This document shows, piece by piece, positions 17,814 through 27,700 of a DNA stretch of 49,545 bases. Position 1 is the stretch's first letter; the number at the start of each line of letters is the position of its first letter. Under the pieces are notes generated by a model. It saw only the letters and a list, made by a program, of their open reading frames with translations, ran no database searches and was not told the DNA's origin. Origin of the DNA: a virus; IMG/VR virus record IMGVR_UViG_3300008261_000034, positions 1 through 49,545 of that record; one strand, written 5' to 3'. Position numbers and translations under genes: made by a program.

Positions 17814-18658
17814 TATGTTGCATTAATTTCATATAATGTTACTTTACATTGGTCATTGTTATAAACAACATTATTCGACCCAAATGTGTTACCTTGGTAA
17901 GTGTCATCAATAACATAAAAATAACCATTTGGTAATCTTTTTAATTCATATCTAGTATAAAGTTCACGAACTAATTTATCTATAGGTTGTGCAACATTTT
18001 TTACCATCATATTAACTAATTTACCAGTTTTAGCATTTCTAAAAATAGCTTTCATATATAAATACTTTGTCTCACCAATTGCTAATAAATTTTTATAATC
18101 ATAAAGATAATAACCCTCAGCAAAACCCATTGGATTGAAAAATGGACTATCGACAACAAACTTAATAGGAATTTGAGAAGCTGGTTTTGGCCATCCAGCT
18201 TTTGGTTGTCCAGCTGGTATCAAATCTATTGGCTTTAGTTCTGGGTATAATGTGATATACGAAACAAGATTTTGAGTTAAAGCATTATCACTATCATAAA
18301 AAGCTAAATATAAGTTTGTTTGGTTAAACGATTCTTTTCTAAATATTATATCATCATCAACAAACCCTACATCACCATAAAATCCAACATAAGCATTATT
18401 TTTTAACAAATAAACATCATATGTTATTGTTTTTATTTGTCTACCTTGTTTATCTAATGGTAAATACCTAGCTTTTTCATAATCAATAATTGGATTAATT
18501 GCTCGTTCAGTTTCTACATCAACAAAAACTTTTTCAATCAATTCAGCATAATCAACATTTTGTGTTGTGGTATTTAAAGGAATATTAATACTAATATCAG
18601 TAGTACCACTAGCAAGTGTTGTTGGATTTATTTTAAATTTATTAACAAACATCGTCAT
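17813..18658 (-). CDS. Tail/baseplate structural protein, unknown (281 aa)
   Basis: Not recognised. Starts MTMFVNKFKINPTTLASGT; a second possible ATG lies two codons in. It contains a Pro-rich turn (IPAGQPKAGWPKPASQIP, about residues 147-164) and a C-terminal segment IDKLVRELYTRYELKRLPNG. The start overlaps the last 17 bp of the 600-residue gene, and its stop overlaps the next ATG. It belongs to the compact cluster of tail proteins between the SprB-repeat protein and the gpI/gp7-like protein. Probably a virion protein. Confidence 0.5.
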   Translation of the reverse strand: MTMFVNKFKINPTTLASGTTDISINIPLNTTTQNVDYAELIEKVFVDVETERAINPIIDYEKARYLPLDKQGRQIKTITYDVYLLKNNAYVGFYGDVGFVDDDIIFRKESFNQTNLYLAFYDSDNALTQNLVSYITLYPELKPIDLIPAGQPKAGWPKPASQIPIKFVVDSPFFNPMGFAEGYYLYDYKNLLAIGETKYLYMKAIFRNAKTGKLVNMMVKNVAQPIDKLVRELYTRYELKRLPNGYFYVIDDTYQGNTFGSNNVVYNNDQCKVTLYEINAT

Positions 18659-20444
18659 CTTCTTTTACTTCGTATTTATCATTTATTCTATCACCAATTG
18701 GGTCTTCTGGAAATTTACTATAATATAACCCCCAAATACCAAATGGGTCTTGTCTTTTTAAATTAAAACAAATTATTTGATGTAAATAATGTGAATCATT
18801 TAAAAAGGGATAATCTAAAGCTTGTTCATCACTTTCATTAACACCTAAATCTAATAAATCTCTCCAAGCGTATGTTTCATCTGGTAATGTAATAGCATAA
18901 CTTGGAATATTATCTGTAAATCTATCACCAAATTCAATATATGTTGAAAATTCTCTTATTTTCATTTTGTAATGTGGTTTATAAAAATAACCCTCAAGTC
19001 TTGGTCCTAGTGTTATTGTTTTTGTTGGTGATGTGGCTGGTGGTGTAATACCAACTTTTGTTGTATAAGTTAATGATGGATTACTTAACCTATTAACTGT
19101 ATTAAAGCAGTGATTAACATCAGCTAATACAACTTCTAATAAAGTGGTTGTGTTATACTCAACTATATCACCATAAAATAAATCATCACTGATAGAAACA
19201 TTTGATTCTAATGGAGTGTGTGATGTAAATGGTGTACTAGTACCACCGTTATGTATTCTTTGTATACTTGGAATATCCCTCAAATATTGTAAGTTTGAAC
19301 TATTACTATTTTTTAATTTAGGGTCATATGGCGTTTCTATACCAGATTTAACTTGAGTAAATAAATTATTACTACTAGTTTTGATAAAAGTTAAATATAT
19401 TTCACTTAAAGGTCTACCTAAATTATCCACCAAATTTTTAACGTCAATATCCTCATTAAACACAACTTGAATATATGGGTCATTAAAAAAATTTTCACTA
19501 AAAGCTATATTAAATGTTTCATAATCATCAGTCTCAATTATTGGTTGAGTTCTGGTTTTTATTTTTTTAAAAATTCTAAAATAATATTCAGACTCAACAC
19601 CAGCTATCACTTTTTTAAATCTAGAATTAGAACCAATCGTTTTAGCTGCATTAAAAGGTGAATCAATAACAAAATAATATTCTTTATAATCAGAACTATC
19701 CAATCCAGTTCTAACAACAACGTATTCACCATCATAACCAACTGTACCAGTTATATTAACAATATCCCCAATATTTAAATTATGTTTACATGAAACACCA
19801 ATTGCTGTCATATTTCTGGTCGATACTATAGCTTGTTGAACTGAAGTTATTAGTAAACCACCTTTGACCATATTATGTGTTTTATTACTTGAAAATGGAT
19901 AAGTAATTGTTATTTCCCAATTTTTAACTGGAGTTCCATTTTGTGTTTTACCACCGAAAGGGTTTATATCTGAAATAAATGAAAATCTTTCTCTTTTAGG
20001 TTCAACATCATAAAAATTACATAAAGCCGCTTTTGTTTTATCTGGTTCATACGCACCAAACCAACCATCTTTTTCTTTTAAAAAATTACTAATAGTTACT
20101 GGAAATGTGTAATCAGTATCATCTAAATTATTGTTATCCCTAGGATAACTATTATCTAAAAAATCAAAAGTATTAAACCAAGACCATGTAAATTTATTAC
20201 TTAAATTATTATCAGTTAAATTAAATAATGGATTAGACATAGTACTATCTATTGTACCTATTATTCTATAAAAAGTACATCTATTACGTTCAACGTTAAA
20301 TCTATCAGAAGCATTAACTATTTTATTAATATCATTTAAAGGTAATAATTTTTGACTGTTTTCTACATTAATTTTTAAATAAGAATCAGTATTAACCTTT
20401 TCAGCTGATAAATTATCATTTAATATTTGTCTTGTTCTTTCCAT
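18642..20444 (-). CDS. Tail/baseplate structural protein, unknown (600 aa)
   Basis: Not recognised. It starts 6 nt after the SprB-repeat gene ends, so the two are co-transcribed. The sequence is mostly beta-rich with many aromatic residues. Around residues 235-260 it has a compact beta unit (NIGDIVNITGTVGYDGEYVV) of a kind common in phage tail proteins. The C-terminus is acidic (YEVKEDDDVC) and ends in a cysteine. No catalytic site, coiled coil or signal peptide is seen. Inferred to be a baseplate or fibre-attachment component from context only. Confidence 0.5.
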   Translation of the reverse strand: MERTRQILNDNLSAEKVNTDSYLKINVENSQKLLPLNDINKIVNASDRFNVERNRCTFYRIIGTIDSTMSNPLFNLTDNNLSNKFTWSWFNTFDFLDNSYPRDNNNLDDTDYTFPVTISNFLKEKDGWFGAYEPDKTKAALCNFYDVEPKRERFSFISDINPFGGKTQNGTPVKNWEITITYPFSSNKTHNMVKGGLLITSVQQAIVSTRNMTAIGVSCKHNLNIGDIVNITGTVGYDGEYVVVRTGLDSSDYKEYYFVIDSPFNAAKTIGSNSRFKKVIAGVESEYYFRIFKKIKTRTQPIIETDDYETFNIAFSENFFNDPYIQVVFNEDIDVKNLVDNLGRPLSEIYLTFIKTSSNNLFTQVKSGIETPYDPKLKNSNSSNLQYLRDIPSIQRIHNGGTSTPFTSHTPLESNVSISDDLFYGDIVEYNTTTLLEVVLADVNHCFNTVNRLSNPSLTYTTKVGITPPATSPTKTITLGPRLEGYFYKPHYKMKIREFSTYIEFGDRFTDNIPSYAITLPDETYAWRDLLDLGVNESDEQALDYPFLNDSHYLHQIICFNLKRQDPFGIWGLYYSKFPEDPIGDRINDKYEVKEDDDVC

Positions 20445-20450
20445 ATATCA

Positions 20451-23400
20451 TTAAGATGTTGTACTAGTTGGTGATACAAACGTACAACCAACACTATCCG
20501 TTATTGTTGGTGATTGAACCACCGACCTAGCCGATACAACTGGTAACACAACACTATAGTTATTTGGGTTACCGATACCACCACTTATATTCAATGTTTT
20601 AGTTGCACCACCAGAACTATTCACACCATAACTCCATGAAGCTGTTAATGCTTGTGTTGGTAATGTAATAGTTGGTAAAGTACCACTAGCTGTACATCCT
20701 TTATTATCAGTTATTGTATATGTTATAACAGCAGAACCAGTTGGACTTGGCATATTACCAACAATTTCTTGTTGATGGGTGTTCAATTCAACTGTTTGTT
20801 CAGTACCACCATTTACTTTAAATTTAAAAGTGTAAGGTTTTCTTAAAGTATAACCAGGGTTTATTTCCCAATGAGAGACATTAACTTTAAATGTTACACT
20901 ATTAGGGTTACACTGTTTAGAATTAGATGTTATTCCATTTGTATTTACACTTAACCATGAATTAGGTAATCTAATTATACCTTCATTAAATGTAAGTAAA
21001 CCACTTTCACATTTTTCATCATTTGATTTAAATTTAAAATCAAATGAGGTAAGACTTGGGAATGATGCTTTAGGTAGGCTCAATTCCATATCAGTACTAG
21101 GACTTACATAATTAGTTGTAATAAAAGGAACCGCACTAGCCCAAGCACCACCATTATATCTATATTCTAATTTTATGTTAGAATAACCACTATTTGTTGC
21201 AAGTATTCTAATTTTATAGTTATCTGGGTCACATTGTTTACTAATACCACTACCAGCACTTAAAATTAAAGGTTGTGGGTTATCAACACCAATTGTAAAA
21301 TTCTGAGTTGCAGTTGTACCATAACTATCAACAACTGATATTGTGTAATTACCATCTTTAACATTTTGCTGAGAAGCTACATTAAAGAAATCACCACTTG
21401 TTGATGTAGTTGATATCGTGTATGGTGATTTACCACCAGTTATAGTATAAGCAAACGAACCATTAGTACCTAAATAACAACTTACATTAGATAATGATGT
21501 TTGGGTAATTACAATAGCTGTAGGTCCATCTAATTTTAAGTTTTTAATGATGAGATTTGAAGTTCCGTCACTAATTTTTAATTTATAACCATAACTTGGT
21601 GGAGTAGCCCCATCTGATAATATATGACCAGCTAAACCATCAATTTTGAACGGTACTTGCGTTAAATTACCACTTTCTACAACTGTTACCCCATCACTTT
21701 TGTAAAGTGTGTATGTATATGTACCACTTCCACCACCAACAGAATCAATTGTTATTTCACCATCAACTGATTGTGGGTTAGTTATCATTTTTGATACACT
21801 AGCATTTCCGTATAAAGGTGCTGGTCCATCAACTGCTACTGTAATAGTAGCGTTATTACCATTTGCATCAATAACTTCTATTTCATAAGTACCAACTGGT
21901 AAATTTAAAGTAGTATTACTTGGTTGACCAGAACCATCTAAAGCGATGGTACCATTACCATTTGTTGGTCCACTATATGTATATGTAAAAGGAGATGTAC
22001 CACCAACTACACTAAACACAATACTACCTTGTCCACTTGAACTAGTCGCAGCGTTAGATGTAAATAATATGTTAAATTCTTTTTCTTTTTCTGGAATACA
22101 TCTAGCAAAAAACTTCTGATTTAATTTTTCAACGGCACCTCTACCTGGTTTTAAACCAAAATAAAAGAAATAAGAGTTATTAATAGCTTGACCAAAACTA
22201 GTATCTGAATTAGTTTGATATCCTCTAAAATCTAAATAATTTTGACCATTATGGGTTGTGTCAGATGCAAAAGGATAAACCCATGTATTCGTTATATTAA
22301 AATCAGTCGAAAAAGGCATCGAAGAATAAGGGAAAGGTGTTGTTAATTGCATAGGATAATCTTTATTTAAATAATAAAAAACATCTCTAAAAAATTTACC
22401 ACCACCATCATCAATATCAGATATACCTATAGTACTATCTGGTGAAATAGTCGCAGTACCAGCACCATCTCTAAGTTCATCAATATCAACACCAAATTCA
22501 CATAAATGTCTTATATTTAAAACTTGCCTATAATTAGACCTTAAACCAGTACAATCAATATCAAAAAATAAACCTAGAATAGCTGGTGTTAATGTAACCA
22601 TACCAGTTGTTTCAACACCATCAGCACTATTATCATTCACAAATTCAACAGTATCTGGTGGCATTTTATATGTTGTTGGTATTAAATAATTTTGTAACTT
22701 TGGAATACCTTGCCAATCGCAATCAAATACAGAACCTAAACAAACTAAATCAGTAGCAAACAGTCTATGTTTGGTATCATGTTTTGTTGATGCGTAATAC
22801 AAATCTTCACCATATCTTATACCATTTATGATTGTCACAACTTTTTTAGCAACACCTTCTCTAACTAGAGTTTCATGTGTTTTATTTTGACATTTTTCAG
22901 AGTTACTTAAAACGTTGTTGTCTGATGAATAACATGTGTCTAATATGTAATTATTCCTACAGTTATTATCCCCAACATTATTGTTGTTACCGTCAACACC
23001 CCCTAGACTGAAAAAATCTGGGTTACAATCATATTCACAAAATAACTCTCTACCTCTCCTTTTATATTTGTATTTAAGTAAAAACCCAAATAAACTACCA
23101 TTTAACCAATCACCATAAAAATCAAATTGGAACATGTTTAACGCTTTTGCTATAACGAAAGCAACACAGTTATCGTAACCAGCTGCGCTATAACCATCTT
23201 CTGGAATACCAGTGTTTGGTGCGCCTGGGTAAAAATCAATATTACCATATTCCAATACAGCTTCATAATGTCCACCTCTCATACCAGAATGACAACTATC
23301 TGGATTACCACAAGTAGGTTTTTTACAACCAGGAGCAAAAGTATTCTCTTCACCCTCTTCAAAAGGACACTTTAAAACAACACATTTAACATAACTAGGT

Positions 23401-25013
23401 AGTCCTATAATCCAATTACACGTGAAAGAAAGAAATTTTAACAATCTATAACAACCCCCTAACCATGAAGGTAATTCAAATGTACATTCTTGGGATTTTT
23501 GACATAGATTTGACATTAAACCATTCCAAAAACCTATTAATTTTCTAAAAATCCAAATAAAGAAATTAACAATAGGGAATATGGCAACATTTAAAACCCA
23601 AATAATAAAAGTGATAATTTTAATAATAATACATATAATTAAAAATATTGGGTTAAATTCAGTATTAACTCTATTAAATGGTGGTGGTGTTTTATTTCCA
23701 TCACTATCAACATCTTTTAAACCAGTAAAAGCTCTAGTCCCTTCTCTACCATTAATTTGAAATCTAGGAATAAAGTTTTTTACGGTATAAATTTTATTCC
23801 AATAAACATCTCTAAAACTAGTATCTTTTGTTTTTTCATCAAAAGTATAATCTATTTCAGATTTTGTTCTAGGATTGTTAGGTACTAAAAATTTGGCTCT
23901 TGTTCTTAATCTACCTTCACCACCAGTATTATTCATACCTATTTTAAACCTAAGTCTAGCTCGTGTTGGTATACCCTTGTTTGTGTCTTCTGTTGGGACT
24001 AAATTACCAAATTCATCAGTTATTTTGTAATCTAAATTCATCGGTATCTGATAAGCCCATACACCATCTTCATCAATTAAATCACCATCTCTTATGTCAA
24101 AAGGTTCTATAGTATCATCTAATGTTTTTCTAAGCATTTCGATTTTACCCTCACCAGAAATTAAATTAGCAACATTACCTAGTTTCTTTCTAGGTCTACA
24201 TCTTTTGTTGACACTGTTTTTATCGTCATCACCAAAAATACTACCCATAAAAATAGCTGAAGGTGTTATTGTAAAATTCATATCAACATCAGCTCTACTA
24301 ATACCGACTTCACATGTTTCTGAATCACCCCAGAAAGGTCTAACAAAAACAGCTGTACTACTACTTTTAACTTGTATTAATCTATCTAATAATTTACCAG
24401 CTTTATATTTTGTAGTACTTTCAAATAAATCAACTGGTGCACCTTCACTTATTGAATCGTAAGGTCTTTGAGAATAAATACCAATGTCTGAAATATCAGC
24501 ATCCACATGAATAGTATATGAACCTAATGGGACACCAAAAAACATAAAGTCACCAGCTTCATTAGTAGTAGTTGTAAATTTATAATATTTACAATAAACA
24601 TATTCTAATTCTGGATTATCTAAAATTTCTCTTTTATTAGGAAAAGTACCTATAGGTGTAAAACATTCATTGTTTGTTTCACTAGTTTTTGGTAATAGAT
24701 TATATCTAATACCTTCAGAATCCTTATCAGTTATAATTTCATATGGGTATAAACCTCTAATAATTGAATTTTCTTTATCTTCATCATCTAATGGTATAAA
24801 AATACTAACTCTAGCGTTTGGTAATCCAACGCCACCATTAAAGAAAACTCTACCTACAACCGCACCATAATCAGAACAAAAATTTCTATATGCATCTTCA
24901 TCACTTATTTTTAACGATAAGACTTCCAGAAAGTCAAATTCTTGGTCTATTTTTACTTTAACATATGTATCATTACCGTTAGGTTGAGTTCTTATCCTAA
25001 TTGTTTCTGACAT
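20451..25013 (-). CDS. Giant tail protein with hydrophobic belt and SprB-like repeats (1520 aa)
   Basis: Domains in order. Residues about 50-175 resemble a carboxypeptidase-regulatory/Ig-like fold (VVGRVFFNGGVGLPNARVSI ... EAGDFMFFGVPLGSYTIHV). Residues 453-499 are strongly hydrophobic (NPIFLIICIIIKIITFIIWV and the run after it), long enough for two membrane passes. Residues about 500-770 hold some seventeen cysteines. From about 990, SprB-like repeats appear: GSIVFSVVGGTSPFTYTYSG ... LPVGTYEIEVIDANGN, then a divergent copy (1082-1165) and GSFAYTITGGKSPYTI ... DGNYTISVVDSYGTTAT (1186-1240). Weaker copies follow to the end. SprB repeats are known from Bacteroidota gliding adhesins. The gene lies directly after a small membrane protein gene. 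I infer a tail protein that meets the host surface; the belt could act in membrane contact or DNA entry. Confidence 0.6.
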   Translation of the reverse strand: MSETIRIRTQPNGNDTYVKVKIDQEFDFLEVLSLKISDEDAYRNFCSDYGAVVGRVFFNGGVGLPNARVSIFIPLDDEDKENSIIRGLYPYEIITDKDSEGIRYNLLPKTSETNNECFTPIGTFPNKREILDNPELEYVYCKYYKFTTTTNEAGDFMFFGVPLGSYTIHVDADISDIGIYSQRPYDSISEGAPVDLFESTTKYKAGKLLDRLIQVKSSSTAVFVRPFWGDSETCEVGISRADVDMNFTITPSAIFMGSIFGDDDKNSVNKRCRPRKKLGNVANLISGEGKIEMLRKTLDDTIEPFDIRDGDLIDEDGVWAYQIPMNLDYKITDEFGNLVPTEDTNKGIPTRARLRFKIGMNNTGGEGRLRTRAKFLVPNNPRTKSEIDYTFDEKTKDTSFRDVYWNKIYTVKNFIPRFQINGREGTRAFTGLKDVDSDGNKTPPPFNRVNTEFNPIFLIICIIIKIITFIIWVLNVAIFPIVNFFIWIFRKLIGFWNGLMSNLCQKSQECTFELPSWLGGCYRLLKFLSFTCNWIIGLPSYVKCVVLKCPFEEGEENTFAPGCKKPTCGNPDSCHSGMRGGHYEAVLEYGNIDFYPGAPNTGIPEDGYSAAGYDNCVAFVIAKALNMFQFDFYGDWLNGSLFGFLLKYKYKRRGRELFCEYDCNPDFFSLGGVDGNNNNVGDNNCRNNYILDTCYSSDNNVLSNSEKCQNKTHETLVREGVAKKVVTIINGIRYGEDLYYASTKHDTKHRLFATDLVCLGSVFDCDWQGIPKLQNYLIPTTYKMPPDTVEFVNDNSADGVETTGMVTLTPAILGLFFDIDCTGLRSNYRQVLNIRHLCEFGVDIDELRDGAGTATISPDSTIGISDIDDGGGKFFRDVFYYLNKDYPMQLTTPFPYSSMPFSTDFNITNTWVYPFASDTTHNGQNYLDFRGYQTNSDTSFGQAINNSYFFYFGLKPGRGAVEKLNQKFFARCIPEKEKEFNILFTSNAATSSSGQGSIVFSVVGGTSPFTYTYSGPTNGNGTIALDGSGQPSNTTLNLPVGTYEIEVIDANGNNATITVAVDGPAPLYGNASVSKMITNPQSVDGEITIDSVGGGSGTYTYTLYKSDGVTVVESGNLTQVPFKIDGLAGHILSDGATPPSYGYKLKISDGTSNLIIKNLKLDGPTAIVITQTSLSNVSCYLGTNGSFAYTITGGKSPYTISTTSTSGDFFNVASQQNVKDGNYTISVVDSYGTTATQNFTIGVDNPQPLILSAGSGISKQCDPDNYKIRILATNSGYSNIKLEYRYNGGAWASAVPFITTNYVSPSTDMELSLPKASFPSLTSFDFKFKSNDEKCESGLLTFNEGIIRLPNSWLSVNTNGITSNSKQCNPNSVTFKVNVSHWEINPGYTLRKPYTFKFKVNGGTEQTVELNTHQQEIVGNMPSPTGSAVITYTITDNKGCTASGTLPTITLPTQALTASWSYGVNSSGGATKTLNISGGIGNPNNYSVVLPVVSARSVVQSPTITDSVGCTFVSPTSTTS

Positions 25014-25018
25014 AAAAC

Positions 25019-25372
25019 TTATTTAATTTCGTGTGTTATTTCGTCAACATCTAATAATGTAACGTCATCTTCATTTAGTTCATCTAAATCATAATAATCA
25101 TCATCATCATCGTCATCATCGTTTCTTGTTAAAGCTTTACCCATTATTTTAAAAACAATTTCTTTAACACTAAAACTTTGATTTAATACAACAATCTGAA
25201 ATATAAACCAAATTATTGCAATGTTTATAATTGGTAGTGCTAAAATAGCTAACATAAAAGCAAAAACTTTTAATGTATAAAAACCAACTCTTCTTAATTT
25301 AGCATTTACGGTTAAGTCACCGAATTTAATACTATTATCATTTGAAACATTTCCTTTGCATCCGCAACCCAT
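25019..25372 (-). CDS. Small membrane protein with poly-Asp tail (117 aa)
   Basis: The protein opens MGCGCKGN, with two cysteines at positions 3 and 5. Residues about 33-65 are hydrophobic (KVFAFMLAILALPIINIAII, then WFIFQIVVL) and could form one long or two short membrane passes. The C-terminal third is very acidic, including a run of eight Asp followed by YYDLDELNEDD; the run is encoded by a GAT/GAC microsatellite at about 25094-25122. It lies 5 nt before the 1520-residue protein, which also has a hydrophobic belt. No family recognised. It might be an accessory of that protein, or a protein that sits in the host membrane. Confidence 0.5.
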   Translation of the reverse strand: MGCGCKGNVSNDNSIKFGDLTVNAKLRRVGFYTLKVFAFMLAILALPIINIAIIWFIFQIVVLNQSFSVKEIVFKIMGKALTRNDDDDDDDDYYDLDELNEDDVTLLDVDEITHEIK

Positions 25373-25436
25373 AATATATTTTTTTTTTTAATTGTTATTT
25401 GATTAAATATATACTTTTTAAATGAATAAATAAATG

Positions 25437-27251
25437 TTATTGCTTCGCTCTAACTAATATATCTTTATTAGGGTATTTTATTTCATACATTGTTGTTGCT
25501 TCACCAAATATAGTCATATCTTCCAAATCTATTTGTCTTGATGGTACATCAATATAAAATTGTGAAATTTCATTTAAACTATATTGACCACCACCAACTT
25601 TATTAAACATTCTTAATTGGATGACGTTCAGTACTCCACCTATATTATTTAATGTTTCAATAAGTGGTGAAATGTATATGTTTTCACCCATTTCATATTT
25701 GTTTATATCAAAAAACTTTCTAACTTCTGTAATCGCTTTTGATATTACTTGAGATTGTGGAACATTTTTATCAATAAATAAATCTAGTTCAACTGATATA
25801 TTAACAATTCTACCATCTCTAACATTAACATAATCATTTAACATTCTATAATCAGCTAAATAATTAGATATATTATTTTTTAAAGTAGATGTTGATTCAT
25901 TTGATAGATGACCAGCAGAATCTAAACCTAATATATAAACACTAATTTTATTTAGTTCTTCAAACACACCACATCTAAAAGGTGCACCAAATTTACCAGG
26001 CATTTGTGCGATTCTAGTTTGATAGTCTTTTATTGTAACAGCTCTATTTTGTGATGCAAAATTATATCTTATCATATTTCTTATTTCCTCAACACTTGGT
26101 TCGCTTTTACCACCAATAGCTGGAAATAAATTATTAACTTTTAAAGAACCCCTTACCAATTGATTAATTTGTCTATCTGGTCCGTTAACACTCATGTTAA
26201 CTATACCAAAATTTTTTATAACATTTGGCCCTATATTTGAATCAGCACCACCACCAACTCTATATTTTATAAACATAGTTGTATTAGGTGTTGGTATTTC
26301 ACCTAGTGACATGTTATTAATGAAATCACCTATTTGATTAACCAAAGCTGGATTGCTATCGAATTCACATAAGCTAGAAATATCTTGACTACCAGAACCA
26401 AAAGTTATTTTTGTAAAACCTAAATCTGTATATTCTCTAATAAATTTTTTGTTAACACTAACCCATTTTCCTGGAGTAACTGTAGATGAGTCAGTTGGTC
26501 TAGTAGTATCTACTATAAAAACTTTATCTTCAGCTAAAGCATCAACTTCATACCATCTATTATCTGGATTAGCAAATTCTTCTAAACTAGGTGTCACTGG
26601 AATATTTGTACCATCTATAGTTATTATTGAATCTACTGAGATGACATCATTATCTGGTAATATTATATCTAAAAAAGGCCTAGAATCAACGGTAGCTATT
26701 ACTTTTTTTAATATTTTAGAATAACCATTCGTAACTATTTCTCTTTTAGTTAAAGTATAATTTTTTAATGAACCATTTGCATTAAAATTAGGGATTATAA
26801 TCCTATTAGGTATTCCATTAACGTTAAATGGTGATGAAAAATCAACATCATCATTTAATTCAAATATTTTACCAGCACCAGAAACTTGTGAACCAGATTT
26901 CAACATTGGAGCGTATGATACATCAAAACTATCACCAAATGGTGGTAACGTTATACTTATATCAACTATTGTTGCACTAGCTCTTCTCCCTGGTATTTTT
27001 AACCCAAACGTTCTAGCTAAAGATAAGACTGACTTTTTTTCTTGAGCATAATCGATTTGTGTTTCAGCAAACATCCTATCTGTATTATATGATAACATAT
27101 CACCTACAGCAGCATTTAATTCTAATAACATCATACCTACTGACGCATCATTAAAATCATTAAAAATATCTGGATAATATTGTTTAACATAATTTATTAA
27201 ATCGGTTCTTATGTCAACAAAGTTTCTTGATGAATAATTTACATTTGGCAT
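25437..27251 (-). CDS. Baseplate wedge protein, gp6/J-like
   Basis: Residues 1-100 show the typical beginning of T4 gp6 and P2 gpJ-like wedge proteins: FVDIRTDLINYVKQYYPDIF, then FNDASVGMMLLELNAAVGDM, then LSYNTDRMFAETQ. Later stretches (VEEIRNMIRYNFASQNRAVT, then KDYQTRIAQMPG) match the conserved Baseplate_J core. In T4, gp6 dimers form the inner iris ring that joins the wedges. At 604 residues it is close to the T4 protein (660). It starts 3 nt after the gp25-like gene, the pairing seen in many contractile tails (gp25 with gp6). Assignment is firm. Confidence 0.9.
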   Translation of the reverse strand: MPNVNYSSRNFVDIRTDLINYVKQYYPDIFNDFNDASVGMMLLELNAAVGDMLSYNTDRMFAETQIDYAQEKKSVLSLARTFGLKIPGRRASATIVDISITLPPFGDSFDVSYAPMLKSGSQVSGAGKIFELNDDVDFSSPFNVNGIPNRIIIPNFNANGSLKNYTLTKREIVTNGYSKILKKVIATVDSRPFLDIILPDNDVISVDSIITIDGTNIPVTPSLEEFANPDNRWYEVDALAEDKVFIVDTTRPTDSSTVTPGKWVSVNKKFIREYTDLGFTKITFGSGSQDISSLCEFDSNPALVNQIGDFINNMSLGEIPTPNTTMFIKYRVGGGADSNIGPNVIKNFGIVNMSVNGPDRQINQLVRGSLKVNNLFPAIGGKSEPSVEEIRNMIRYNFASQNRAVTIKDYQTRIAQMPGKFGAPFRCGVFEELNKISVYILGLDSAGHLSNESTSTLKNNISNYLADYRMLNDYVNVRDGRIVNISVELDLFIDKNVPQSQVISKAITEVRKFFDINKYEMGENIYISPLIETLNNIGGVLNVIQLRMFNKVGGGQYSLNEISQFYIDVPSRQIDLEDMTIFGEATTMYEIKYPNKDILVRAKQ

Positions 27252-27254
27252 ATT

Positions 27255-27641
27255 TTATATTTTTATTATTACCATGTCTGATGATTCAAAAACACCATCA
27301 GTTATTGTATAACTTAAAGAAACAACAGCAGCATATTCTGACTCTGGTGATTCTTCAATTAGTATTTCATTTAATTTTAAATTTGGTAAAAATCTTTTTA
27401 CGACTGTTCTTATTTCCTCTTTTATACCTTCTTGTGTCATTGCATCATTAGGTTCAAAAATAAAACGTAATAAATCAGTACCAAAATCTGGATTATATAA
27501 TCTTTGACCCCTTCTTGTTAATATTAAATGTAGCAAATCAGCTTTAATCGCTTGATTGGCTTGTTCAGTTAAATCTAAAAAAAACCCTTTAGGACTATCT
27601 TTAAAGGGATAATTTATATTTATGTATTTACCGTTTGCCAT
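27255..27641 (-). CDS. Baseplate wedge protein, gp25-like
   Basis: A 128-residue member of the gp25/GPW family. It shows the conserved core NQAIKADLLHLILTRRGQRL followed by YNPDFGTDLLRFIFEPND, where R-RG-R--NP-FG is the family hallmark. The C-terminal strand pair ends in VVSLSYTITD. In T4, gp25 connects the wedge to the hub and the first sheath ring. The length equals that of T4 gp25 (about 130). It is the first gene after the strong terminator that follows nrdA, so a promoter should lie in the 110-bp gap. I see TATTATATTTATCTAATAAATA there but no TAnnTTTG box. Confidence 0.9.
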   Translation of the reverse strand: MANGKYININYPFKDSPKGFFLDLTEQANQAIKADLLHLILTRRGQRLYNPDFGTDLLRFIFEPNDAMTQEGIKEEIRTVVKRFLPNLKLNEILIEESPESEYAAVVSLSYTITDGVFESSDMVIIKI

Positions 27642-27700
27642 AACTTTATTTATTAGATAAATATAATACTAAAAGATTTTTATAAGTAAATATGGTAAAT

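Noticed and set aside
24094-24462. Open frame of 122 codons on the plus strand
   Set aside because: It lies wholly inside the minus-strand 1520-residue gene, whose domains are clear here. The product is unlike any family and looks like a mirror of the coding strand.
20451-25013. SprB-like gene as host DNA joined by misassembly
   Set aside because: One uninterrupted frame joins the phage-type N-terminus to the repeats. The gene is tightly packed between phage genes with the same composition and strand.
25094-25122. Short tandem array suggesting a CRISPR or other repeat locus
   Set aside because: It is a simple GAT/GAC microsatellite encoding a run of Asp within a gene. No spaced repeats of 25-40 bp were seen anywhere in the window.
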